64,000 nt of DNA from Dermacentor variabilis. Lineage: Eukaryota > Arthropoda > Arachnida > Ixodida > Ixodidae. The stretch covers positions 70,312,639 through 70,376,638 of the forward strand of contig NC_134577.1 of the NCBI RefSeq assembly GCF_050947875.1, written 5' to 3'. The notes under the pieces are model-generated. The model was not told the DNA's origin, made no database searches, and saw only the letters and a list, made by a program, of their open reading frames with translations. A program made the position numbers and the translations under genes. This document shows positions 34,331-45,240 of this stretch, in pieces. Positions within the stretch are counted from its first letter, which is position 1. Each line of letters begins with the position of its first letter.

Positions 34331-34887
34331 TGCCGCCACACGAAAGTGGCCGCCACGAATTGAACGTGCAACGTCGTTGTCAGCAGAAGAAAATTGGTTA
34401 CGGTAAACACCCGATATTCTCTGAAGGACATGACACGAGAAACAGAGAGTCTGTCCAAAAAATTGGGAGCGCGAATCCTGCGGGAAGGCGTTCTCATGAC
34501 TGCTGGTCCCATGGCCGCCAATCGGCAATGTTCCAAGTATAGGTAGAATGTAACCGCCCCGGGGCAATAGTACAAGGCGGGAACTACAGCCGACAGCAAA
34601 AAAGAAAAAAGGAAAGGAAAGACACCAGCGACTGCCGATGTGTCTTCCTAAACTTATCAGTGCGTTGGGAGCCGTGCGACAGTGAGGCCTTTCGCTCCGC
34701 GGTAACGCCAATGAGGGTTTGCCCTGCGGTGGCGCGGTTCGTTAGGCGACGTTCACCGCCACCGTGGCCTCGTACGAAGCCAACTTATCCTCACCTCTGC
34801 CGACGTGCACCTGAGCCAGGCACTGAGAGAGGAAGTGGGCGCGTTTTTTCCCACGAAGCGATGATGGCTCTGGTGGGTCCTTCCGTG

Positions 34888-35011
34888 TTTGAAGAGGTAG
34901 CTTAGCGCAAATAAAACCACGGACACAAGGAAGACAGACAAGGACAAGCGCTTGTCCTTGTCTGTCTTCCTTGTGTCCGTGGTTTTATTTGGGCTAGGCT
35001 ACCTCTTCAAA
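34888..35011. repeat. Near-perfect 124-bp palindrome
   Basis: Arms of 62 bases (34888-34949 and 34950-35011), with no spacer and two mismatches. The outer ends read tttgaagaggtagc and gctacctcttcaaa, the centre aagcgctt. The motif ccaactagcccaaca follows at 35021-35035. Confidence 0.95.
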
Positions 35012-35399
35012 TATGGACGACCAACTAGCCCAACAGTCAACTCTTCTAGAGGTCCTTCCGTTGCGTGCGCTAAGGTGGTTCTGGTGTGCAAGACGGATGG
35101 AACGTGGATGTGCCCTAACGAGGTGCCGAGGTCGTAAAAGAAAGTTGGGCTGCGAGTTTCACTCGCAAGCCGGCTACGCCGCAAGGAGGGAGAAGCGTAA
35201 TGATGAGGCAGGCAGCTACGTTCAGCTGCAAGAAATAGGAAGTACAGCGCATCTGTTGACGCTGTGATAGAAGCGGACGAAGTGCAGACGGCGTGCTTCA
35301 AATGCACGAGTTTATGTGATCAAGCGCAGAAGAGGTGGCTTGATGAGTTTTTTAGCAACGAATAAGACATAGTTATGAAAGGACGAACTTGTGGTTTTA

Positions 35400-35494
35400 T
35401 TCATTATAAAATATGAAGACACCAAATAAAGACACACACAAGAGAAGAGAACGGGACAGGGCGTTTATTTGGCGTCTTCATATTTTATAATGAA
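35400..35494. repeat. Inverted repeat, 31-base arms
   Basis: Arms 35400-35430 and 35464-35494 (ttcattataaaatatgaaga... and its complement) differ at one base and enclose a 33-base purine-rich loop. The same ccaactagcccaaca motif follows at 35501-35515, though the arm sequence differs from the palindrome at 34888. Confidence 0.9.
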
Positions 35495-35889
35495 CAGCTA
35501 CCAACTAGCCCAACAAGAAGTGCTATTAAGATATATTTGTGGTTTTGTACTTACGCGGTAACAATACGTAATATTTGGCATGCATTCGCAAGAAGGTATT
35601 TATGCGCAAGGGTTGACACATACATAGTTATTTCACATCAGAGACTCTGCTTTACATCTGGAGTTTGTCTTTTGGGCTTATTGTCTAATGTGGAGGTACT
35701 ATAGCGCTGCTGCACTGCAATGGTAGCGAGGGTTGGGGAGGGGGCACTACAACATTTTTAAAACTAACAATAATTTTACATAGGTCTCAAAGCCTAATTG
35801 GACAGCCCAGATCGTGCTTTCTTCCCTAGTACGCTTAAGTTGCACAGATGGAAAAGATAGTATTGTACTTGCCTTCTAAGCAAACACGG

Positions 35890-35892
<3 letters not shown>

Positions 35893-35976
<84 letters not shown>
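35893..35976. repeat. (TA)n microsatellite, about 84 bases
   Basis: Uninterrupted AT/TA dinucleotides. Confidence 0.95.
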
Positions 35977-35979
<3 letters not shown>

Positions 35980-36359
35980 AGTGCATATTGAACGTGCATG
36001 GCGTGACGGTGTTCTCAACAAAGCGCACATTCGGTGCCCCTTTTCTTTATTGCACACGCCCGGACGAAAGAGTGAGAGAGAAAGAGAAAATAGATCATGA
36101 ACTCAGAGGCGCAGCTCGGTTCACTGTTAGAGGGAACACGCGAGCACTTGGCTGATCGCAGGGCCAGTTGCGGGAAGCGGCGAACACTAAGCGCATGCGC
36201 GGAACACCGCAACGGTGGTGCGCGCCGCACGTGGTCTGCTACCGAACCATCCGTTCGCTTCGCCCGTGCGGTTCATGTGCCATCTGTTCACGTGAACTCG
36301 ATTAAGGGGGTCAATTGTTGCACTTCACTAGCCAGCAAAGCAATCAGTTTCTAGAACAG

Positions 36360-36475
36360 TCTTTACGACACCATGCTCGGCCTCTCTGTACCGACGTGGG
36401 AGCGGCCCGCATCAGTCCCAGACTGATCCCTCAGGACCTAAATAAAGTTCTTCATACCATACCATACCATGCTGC
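36360..36475 (+). repeat. LINE 3' UTR end with (CATAC)n tail
   Basis: The sequence gaccgacgtgggagcggccc-like, cctaaataaagttcttcata (containing AATAAA), then ccataccataccat looks like the 3' end of a 5'-truncated retroelement with a short tandem tail. The LINE group is a guess (RNase H-type). Confidence 0.5.
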
Positions 36476-38319
36476 CTTGCTTTACATTCGTATGCTATGG
36501 AATGACGAGTCAGAATGTGTTCAATTCGCGGATGGAATGTGGCGTAACGCGACGCCAGTGGGTCGCGCCGCCAGCAGTTTGTTTTTAGAACTCTTATGCA
36601 CGGCATGGGGGGTCCTCGGTGATGCCTGGCTAAGTCGTGGTCAGTACGTGGAATGAGTGTGTGATCTGATCCGTTTTGTAAGTCTGCCTCTGGCGAACCG
36701 GAAAAGAAAATTACGTAAAAAATAGCTTTGCTGCGGCTTTTTCGAATCCCTCACCACTCTGGTGGAATTGACTGTAATATATGCATTGTACGTCACGGGA
36801 TTGTCAGCGGGCTCAAGCTTACGTTTCTACAGACGTTATTAAGACAAACGTCACACTTACAGAGAAGAGTACTTTATGGAAGCTGTTAATTACAAACATC
36901 GCGTTCATAAAACGCCATAAGTTAGCCCTCATGTGCCTACAAAGAAAACGGCACGAATTGTTCGCCGATGGGGTCGTCTCTCCACCAGGAACAATAGCAC
37001 AGTACTTGAGTTAAGAGTAAAATTTTGTTTGTAGACCGTCAAATCTAAATGCGTCTTTTCGTCCTTCATACGGATCCTCCATACTTGAGCGCTTGCCTAA
37101 CTTTCTACCTACCATGGGTAACGCTCCTGATGTTGGCAATTCGCGTGCTGGTTTACTTCGGTAGAAAACTCTTTCAGTCGGCGCTACTTTCGCCGCATGT
37201 CAGAAGTCATTAAACCAGCTGGAACTTCCACGCAACTTCCACTGAGTTTGCCTCCTGTGTGTGCGTGTAATATTCCTGCAATCCTTCACGCATCAAAGTC
37301 GAAGCAATGAAAACGCCAAAGTAATAACGTTTCAAATTCTTCACCCGTAATCCTCAGTTTATTGCGCATCGCCTTTTAAACTCAAGTTCCCTTCATTCAT
37401 AGTTTCACGCCACGGGTATTTAAGCCTGCGACACGCTCGAACCCACACGCATCCCAAAAGCCAGCGCTAAGCTGTCGAAATCGCTGCGCCATCTCGAACG
37501 CGCACTGATGCGCAGCGGCCCCGCCGGAGCTTTTGCGATTGCCTCCTGGTGACGTCAGACTTCATAAGCATGCATGGTTATTTCCATGTACGAAAGGGCC
37601 GCATTCCCTAGGGTGTGGCCATCATGCGCGTAAACGTCGGTACGTACAGTGTTTCACTAATGGGCTCATCCCCGTCGGTGACGGCGCGGCCCCTGTCGGC
37701 ATCCCCGCGAAGGGGTTCTCCCCAGCTCCACGTGTCGCTCTTTCGATTGCTGCGTCACTTTCATTGTACCCCGATCCGCTCTTTCCATCTTTATAGACTT
37801 GGGCATTCGATACTTTTCCTTGCGAAGAAGCTTCATTGTCGGATTCCCTGCACTTTGGTTGTCGCCTCATTCGTAGCTCCATGGGAGCTTAGAATTTATC
37901 GCGCGGCGATACACGTCTCTGCTCTTCTTTTTTTGTACATTCATGGATCGCATGGTCGAGTGCGGAGGCTTGTGGTCTCAGATAGCACAGTCCAAATAAC
38001 GTTTTCACCTTTTACGTCCCGCGAAGTGCCGTGGTGTTTAAGTGTTTCTTGCTCCCCGTTTAGTCAGGACAGTACTGAAGAAAACAGAGGGAAAGATGCA
38101 ATAATTGAAGAATGATCTATTGTTTGATGCTTGAAAGCTTCCGAAAAGCTCGCATGTGCAACTTAAATATCAATACTGACGCTTATTTTGCCACTCGGAG
38201 CGTTTTTGGTGAAGTGTTTTCTTATAAGTCAGGCTGCTGGGGCTGTGACTCAAAGTGTTAAGCAGCCGTTGGTTACCAATACTCACCCACGGGGCAGAAA
38301 ACCTGTAGGCTTGCGAAGA
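36476..38319. other. Unassigned stretch
   Basis: No gene or repeat recognised; open frames up to about 166 codons (37615-38115, plus) have no known motif. Confidence 0.35.
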
Positions 38320-38780
38320 GGGTTCTACTTAAATTGAGGACGGCGCAACAAGCTACGGAAAGAAGAATGATGGGTGTAACGTTAAGGAATAAAAAAGAGC
38401 AGATTGGGTGAGGGAACAAACGCTAGTTAATGATATCTTAGTTGAAATCAAGAAAAAGAAATGGGCATGGGCAGAGCATGTAAGGAGCAGGGAAGATAAC
38501 GGATGGTCATTAAGGGTTACGGACTGGATTCCAAGAGAAAAGAAGCGTAGCAGGGGGCGGCAGGAAGTTAGGTGGGCGGATGAGATTGAAAATTTTGCAG
38601 GGACAACAAGGCCACAATTAGCACAGGACCGGGGTAGTTGGAGAAGTATGGGAGAGGCCTTTGCCCTGCAGCGGCCGTAGCCAGGCTCCTGCTGCTGTTG
38701 TTGTTGTTGCTGCTGCTGCTGCTGCTGCTGATAATGATGATTATGATGATGATGATGATTATGGTGATGATGGTGGTGGT
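38320..38780 (+). pseudogene. RTE-type LINE 3' end with trinucleotide tail
   Basis: Plus strand. VLLKLRTAQQATERRMMGVT starts near 38322. After one frameshift comes the C-terminal WAEHVRSREDNGWSLRVTDW, KKRSRGRQEVRWADEIENFA and WRSMGEAFALQRP. This is followed by (CTG/TTG)n and (ATGATG)n at 38690-38780, the usual kind of RTE 3' end. It is very close to the fragment at 1501-1725 and shows how that protein normally ends. Strongly 5' truncated. Confidence 0.85.
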
Positions 38781-40403
38781 GGTGCAAATGGGTTGGAGTT
38801 GTAATGATGAGGCACCGTGCAAGCCTAGCGATCACCCAATCTCAACATTTACTGTTGCCCTACCCTCCTAAACTGTACCGACAGGATTCATGCATTTACT
38901 GCTTTACATTAACAAACACTAAAGAGTCATTATAGCTCTGGATCAGTTGAACTCGTCTTTTTTGTACCAGTAAACCACAGAAAACGTGCTGAACATCACC
39001 TTTTCACACACGCAATTCAAGCGAAACAGCGTTTCTTATGTGTGGCCGGCGGTTTTGTGACAACGCTGCACCTCTGACGTTAATATTTTGGTTCTCTTTG
39101 GCATCTGATTGCGCTTACATTTACAGAGAAGCTGTATATGGCTAGGGTTTCGTGTATTTTTTTTTTTTGTGCGTCAACAAAGAGTATCTTCATCCATGGC
39201 TCGAGCATACCCCAGTAATCACTCATACCCTCGTACGCAATAAAAAAATACAATGACGCATAGCCCCGTAAGGCAGAGGCCAGAAGCACTCAGCAAATTG
39301 ATGCGAACAGTGCTTATATTCTTTCTAGTCACGCATACAACATACAGAAGAGCATGTCTAAAGCTTTCATCATCAATGGCTAATACCAGCGTATGCAACG
39401 GCTCATACCTTCGTAAGCAGTGAATACCCCCGAGCAGCATATTTCCTGTGTGTTCAGCGGTTGCTGTGGGGTGATTCCACGAGAGATCAACACAGGTCAA
39501 AAATTTTATATTTTAGATTTCATTGAATATTTTATATTTTATGCGCATATCACTAGGTAGCACTGAAGTGAACGTGGCGTCTTTGCCAAATGACTATTTC
39601 AGAAGGAAAAAAATAACGAGAGTCTTCAGTGTGGAGGTGCCTATTTAATGCACAAGGCATTTTCACAATTTCACAACGATGTGAAATACAATATGTTACA
39701 GCTACAAAGAATACAATCTTTTGTGTAAAACCTAGACGTAAAGAATGGTCAACCAGCACTGTTTCAGGCTGCCGTGCAAAACGGAAGTGTTTTAGAAAAA
39801 TTCCTTAATTTGCTACAATCTGAAAAGTTGCTATATTTATGATTTTTTATCAACTAAACGAATACATGTAGCCTTTTGAAATTTGCTGGACTGCGAGACC
39901 TTAACCTATTCAACAGTTGTGCTGGATGTTCTTGCTGTATCACAAATTATCATTTCTACAATTCGCCTCAAATTTGAAGTTTTGACAAAAATAAACGCTA
40001 TTTAAAAATCAAAATAAAAAAACCATCATAAATTTTTCTCAAAATCTCGTAAACAACTGTTCACAGGCACGTGAATACGAATATTAAAAACATGTTGCAT
40101 TATTTTGTTTGTAATCACAGTACAGGTGGTAGAATTGAGAGCTTTGCCAGAATGCAGCAAGGTGCTAAGAAAAAGGGACACCGGGGTAAAAAGAGCGTGC
40201 ATAAGGCTCTGGCTTGCCGAAACTTGACCATAATTGCAACGTACAGGCAGTTTTGGTAAACTGGAATTATTATTTCAACCACGCCTTTCTAAAATGTCTG
40301 AATTTCCGTCACAAATTCGTGGAGTCATGCCTCTCCTCGGCCATCATTGGCGCCCATATTCAGTTCATGCTTTCAGATGCGGCTGCTGTAAAAATCGTCT
40401 CTT
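38781..40403. other. AT-rich stretch before the DDE-like element
   Basis: Repeated ttttatatttta words at about 39500-39545 and long A/T runs; no coding motif recognised. It could include the 5' flank of the element that follows. Confidence 0.35.
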
Positions 40404-41870
40404 TTGATCGAGTTGGTAGAGTGTAGAAGAATGGGAAGTGAATCCACGGGAGGCGACGAATTCTTACCGGAAGAAGACGAACTGGGAGGTAGAAAGAAGT
40501 GTCTACATCCACTTGAAACTTTGCCTCACGTTCATCAGCAGAAGTCGGATTCGCGACTAAGGAACTCTCGCCCGGTGCTAAAGCAAATTCAACTCGGTGG
40601 CACTGCAAGGTCAAAGTCTCACTTCGTAGAGTGCAAGCGTCATTTGGACCCCTAAGGTACCAAATGCGGCATGTGCACCGAATGGTTCACCAACTTTATA
40701 GAAGCCTATGACATGTGGTGTTCGTATCAAGAGCGAATGCACTTGTTGACTCGGCTGCCAAGCCAACTGGAGTGCCGAAAAGTTCAAGCTCTGATTCCAA
40801 ATTTGTCAGCGTACATGATATACAAATCCTGACGTTGCGCGAGGAACGTGGACTATGGTTAGCACCAGACGTGCCTGAGAGAACACGATTGAACCCAACA
40901 GACGTCCAGACCGCTGCGGAATATTATACCAAAGACGAGCATGAATGTTCTCAGCAGAGTCCCAACAAGACATATGTAGTATCTGTTTCGATTGATGGAA
41001 ACAAACATTATGCTGCCAAGAGGTTCATGACCCGCTCGGTATGGGAGAAATATCGTTTCTTTAAGGAAGCCAATCCGGATACATCTATTGGGCTCTCAAA
41101 GTCTTATTCTCTCTGGCCGAAATGGGTTCTTCTTGCTCCACAACAAGAAGTGTACCTTTGCATGTATTGCGCCAACGCCACACAGTGTGTTTCCGCGCTA
41201 AAGAAGCTCACTGATGGTGCCTACACAATTACCCACCTCAAAGAACTATGTCTTTGCACCTCGCCCACGACCGATTGTTTCCTGGGCGATTGTGATTATT
41301 GTGCAAGTGAGGATGCTTTAACTACTACAACTTTGGGATTCCCTGAAGAGACAGAGGTAAACAATGCGGTGTGGGGAAAATGACGACCTCGTCAAAAAGA
41401 CAGCACAGGCTGTTTCTACCTTTCAGTCTCTACCTGTCACTACCTTTCTCCAGGAGCTTGGTGATTACATAAGGGGCATTCAAGCAGCAGCAATACACGA
41501 CGCCAAACGGAATCAGCAGCACGGATCCCGTGCCTTTGACTTTGCAGAGAATTGAACAGCTGTTGTACCGAACGATGTACAATCATACTATTGGCACAAA
41601 AAAACAGGTCTCGCTATTTACGTGTGTCGTCACGAGTAGAGGATCCATTCAATGTTTTGCTGTCATCAGTGATGACGTATGTCATGATGCTGCACATGCT
41701 TGCTTTGCACTGGAAAAAATGTATGAGTGCATGAAGGAAGAACTTCACCTTGACAAACATGTTACATGGATGTCTGACGGCGCCAGTAGCCATTTAAAAA
41801 ACAAGTATCAGCTTTACCAGCTGTTACAGAAGGTGCACGCGTCAACAAAGTGGCAACAAAGCTGAGGTCG
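40404..41870 (+). pseudogene. Uncharacterised arthropod transposase-like protein (DDE-like), broken
   Basis: I recognise this as a protein type that recurs as unnamed 'uncharacterised' models in arthropods and cnidarians; it has no name I know. Order of parts, in shifting frames: a short domain QERMHLLTRLPSQLECRKVQ then LREERGLWLAPDVP (about 40725-40870); a central block TRLNPTDVQTAAEYYTKDEH then IGLSKSYSLWPKW; a cysteine-rich stretch VYLCMYCAN, LCLCTSPTTDCFLGDCDYC (about 41150-41310); and a C-terminal FAVISDDVCHDAAHACFALE plus WMSDGASSHLKNK (41655-41810). The spaced SDD and SDG acids in a beta-strand-like context suggest an RNase H-fold nuclease; that is inference. Frames shift near 40810, 41370 and 41530, and the usual end is missing after 41865. 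Confidence 0.6.
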
Positions 41871-44800
41871 AACAAATGCTAGATAAGCTAGTTTACCAAT
41901 GCCGTTATTAGAATTGTGCAAGATGCGTACCCTAAGCACAAGACGCAAGGGTACACAATAATAGAATTTGCGGTTGCTTTGTAGCAAATTATTATTTCAC
42001 AACAGGCAAATAACACACCAGCCAGCTGAATCCTGCTACATGCCCACATTTACGCTTCAGCTAGCTCAGCCGACTCGTGTACACGTGTACAAGAACGTCA
42101 AGGTCTTCTACGCACTGTTGTGTAACGCCGCTATGAAAGTATTGTAGCCGTTGCACACATAGCCCAAAGCATAACTGCACATGCGGCCAAAGTAGACCAA
42201 CAGGTCACGTACACCTGCCTAGCCTCTCCGAAAAATGCTAGGAGGCGCCAAGATGCTCCTACTGCAGGGACGTTTACAAGCGCCGTTTCGTCCCACCATC
42301 TGAACTAGACGGGTAGATTACGTCATTCGAGGCTCTTGTGTATGGTGTTTGTTCTAGCGCCTCTCTTTCCTCATCTCTCTCTCTCTCACTCTTTATTCTT
42401 TTCCTCCAACGCAGGGTAGCCAACAGGACTATTGACTTGTTAACACGTCGGCCTTCCTTTTATCTCTCGCTAGCAATATTGCCCATTCTATATGACACCT
42501 CCTCGCTTCTGTTCTCATTTCTCTTTCACTCGTGTGACATTCGTTGTCGTTGTATGTTCGGCGAGTGGGTGTTCATGCCTCGAAAAGCGTGAAAAGGCGG
42601 CACCTGAAGAAGCAAAGAAGGCAGCGCTATCAACTGAATTTCTATTACAGACTGGTAAACATATGTAGAGGGTTTGGTTAAAGTGATTTGGTTATTTTAA
42701 AGCAAAGCTCTTGTACCCTCCTGTGTTTGGTGCGGCAGCTGCTTCTGCTGGGTAAGTCGATTTCTCAGAGGGTATATTTCTGGATATATATGCAGATGTT
42801 ACATGGTGTGACCGAGTGCAACTATAAGGAAACGAGCAATATGCTGACCATCAAAGTAGTGCCGGTACGCACACAACCGCTGTGCCCAGTAAAAGAAATG
42901 ATGACCTACATATAACCGAAGCGTAAGACGTCGAGGCATTGGCACCTCAAAAGCATAATATTTTCTTAATTGAATAAATCCATGTCTTCAACTCTTTCCT
43001 GTATCTCACTTTCTTTTATTTTGCTACTGAGTACGTACCGCCGGGTGGGCGCCCATTCTTCACCAATCCTCCATGATTGGTACGGACCACTGCGACACAA
43101 CAAGTATCGAATACTTAAGTGCAGCTAGATATGTGTCGTACTTTTCTGTGCTATACGCCTGTCGTTGCATTTCTTTTGTCGCCGAGCATCGTACAGACAA
43201 CAGCATAAGTTTACGGGATCCGGTTTCCCCTTCAAATGTGAATACCTGTGCTGTTAAGGCATAACACTTCGTATTTAATGAATTGCTGTGTGGGTGGCGA
43301 AGGCTACTACATGCTGGAACATTTAATTTTACGCTGTGTGACCAGGCTCCGCGAAAATTGAGCTTCTTGGCACAACCTGCGTCCCGCAAACTCTTGCGGT
43401 TGACTGTGCATCTCCTTCGCACTCGTCACATCGCTGCGCAGCTGTCTCGTGCTGTGCATCCTGTTGATTTGGCGTTTTCACTTCCGAATACCTCGTGAGT
43501 GGTGTAGTGTGCGAGAATGTGACAGTTGCGATTTCGTACGGGATAAATGTAAACGTTTCATGAGGTTGCAATTAGCATCGATTGAAAGGAAACATAATTG
43601 TACGCGTCACTTTTCTGTAGACTTCGACAGTTCTGCAGAATTTAATACTCACCGCGTGTCTAAGTTTTCGCTTCAGATGAATTCTAACATGTGATTTGGA
43701 TTTGATTTTTTCGAGGAAGTTTACATTGCAGTCATGTATCATACAACACGTCGTCGTTGTTCACAAGTTCTCGCAGTTAACGTCTTCGCGCACCTGAGCG
43801 CTACAGCGAATCAGCCACAATGTCTCGTTCTGTGAATTCATTCTGCGTCAGTACGGGACGGAATCGACCGGAGCTCTGAAAAGCCCTTCCATGCTGTGTT
43901 CCGGCGAGACATGCATCGGTGGACTAACTAGCCAGACGCAGCGTTGCAGCGATAAATAACGAAGTTAGGAAGCCGGTGGCAGCGGCGCGTATTGACAACA
44001 CACAACCCGAGCCTTCCCTCTTAATTATGGCGAACATTAGAAAAACGCACCAGAAAGCGCGATTTTTCGTTGGTATCATTTTACATCGCTTGAGACATGA
44101 CTGTACGTACACACTGCCGACTGTCTACACCGATCCGGCTTTTATTGCCTGATTGACAGCGTAATTCACCTGTGAAACTTGGAAGCAGGGCTATAAGCAT
44201 TCTACCCGTATTTTATCGCAGTTTATTTTCAGGCAACCTTGTGTTTTTCTACAACAGTTGTTTCATTTCTCCGTAATCTGCGCTGCTCGTTGACATCAAT
44301 GCATTACCGTGTTTACGCGTGTAAGGCGCGCATTTCTTTTGCGAAGTTTCTTTTGCAGAATGCGGACCTTACACAAGGTAGGCTTAAGCCTACTAACTGA
44401 AGCGCCGAACTGCGCCCCGACTGCTATACAGTACAAGGCAAGCACTAGCGGCAAACAATAAACATGCGTGAGGTCGCCCACAGATATTTCGGACACCGAA
44501 GATGCCGGACGAATTTCTAAATACTCGGGCAGTCTTAAAAAAAAAAACAAATCGGGAGGGTAAAATTGATTTCGTTGTTTCGTGAAAGCGCCCGCACAGC
44601 GATAAATTTGCTTACAGGCTTCTGCTCATATTTGTGCTCCATTAAAAGGAACTTTACATAAGATTTCGTGATGGACGAGGGCTTGGGTTCGTTTTGCATT
44701 CAGCTGCTGTTCAATCCGATTTTAGTCGGCTCACCGTGAAGGGCAAATACCGTGCACACAGCCTTGACTCTATGGCGCTGTCAGCTTAGGCTGTCTTGCG

Positions 44801-44989
44801 AAAAATCCGTTTGGAAGATTAATCGTTGATGCCCACAGGCGACCTTGCCCCTCTTCCTTCTAGTAAACGCGCACAGGAAGTTGCTAAATGTTCGCCGTAG
44901 TTGCCGGTTGATCGACTGAAGATCCAAACACCGGGTCATGCACGTGTTGCCGTGACGTCAACCCACGCGCGTGATCTCACACCCAATCC
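41871..44989. other. Unassigned 3.1-kb stretch
   Basis: No gene or named repeat recognised on either strand. (CT)n run at about 42373-42388. Confidence 0.35.
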
Positions 44990-45240
44990 CGCGGTGGCTT
45001 AGCGGCTGTAGCGTTGCGCTGCTTAGCACGACGTCGAGGGATTGAATCCTGGCCGCAGCAGCCGCATTTCGATAGAGGGGGGGGGGAGGGGCGGAATGCA
45101 CAAACGCCCGTGTCCGGTGCAATCAGGGCACGTTAAAGATCCCCTAGTGGTCAAAATGAATCGGGACTCCCCCACTACGTCGTGCGTCACAATCAAATCG
45201 TGATTTTGGCTCGTAAAACCCCAGAATTCAATCTAATCAC
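44990..45240 (+). repeat. Ruka-like SINE, nearly complete
   Basis: Head cccgcggtggcttagcggct (A box) and gagggattgaatcctggccg (B box), then ccgcatttcgatag, a G-run at 45078-45085, and gcacgttaaagatcccctag. The end is cgtgattttggctcgtaaaa followed by ccccagaattcaatct. Best copy in the window for defining the order of blocks. Confidence 0.8.

Noticed and set aside
37615..38115. 166-codon plus-strand open frame as a gene
   Set aside because: No recognisable domain, composition like its surroundings, and no supporting splice or start context.
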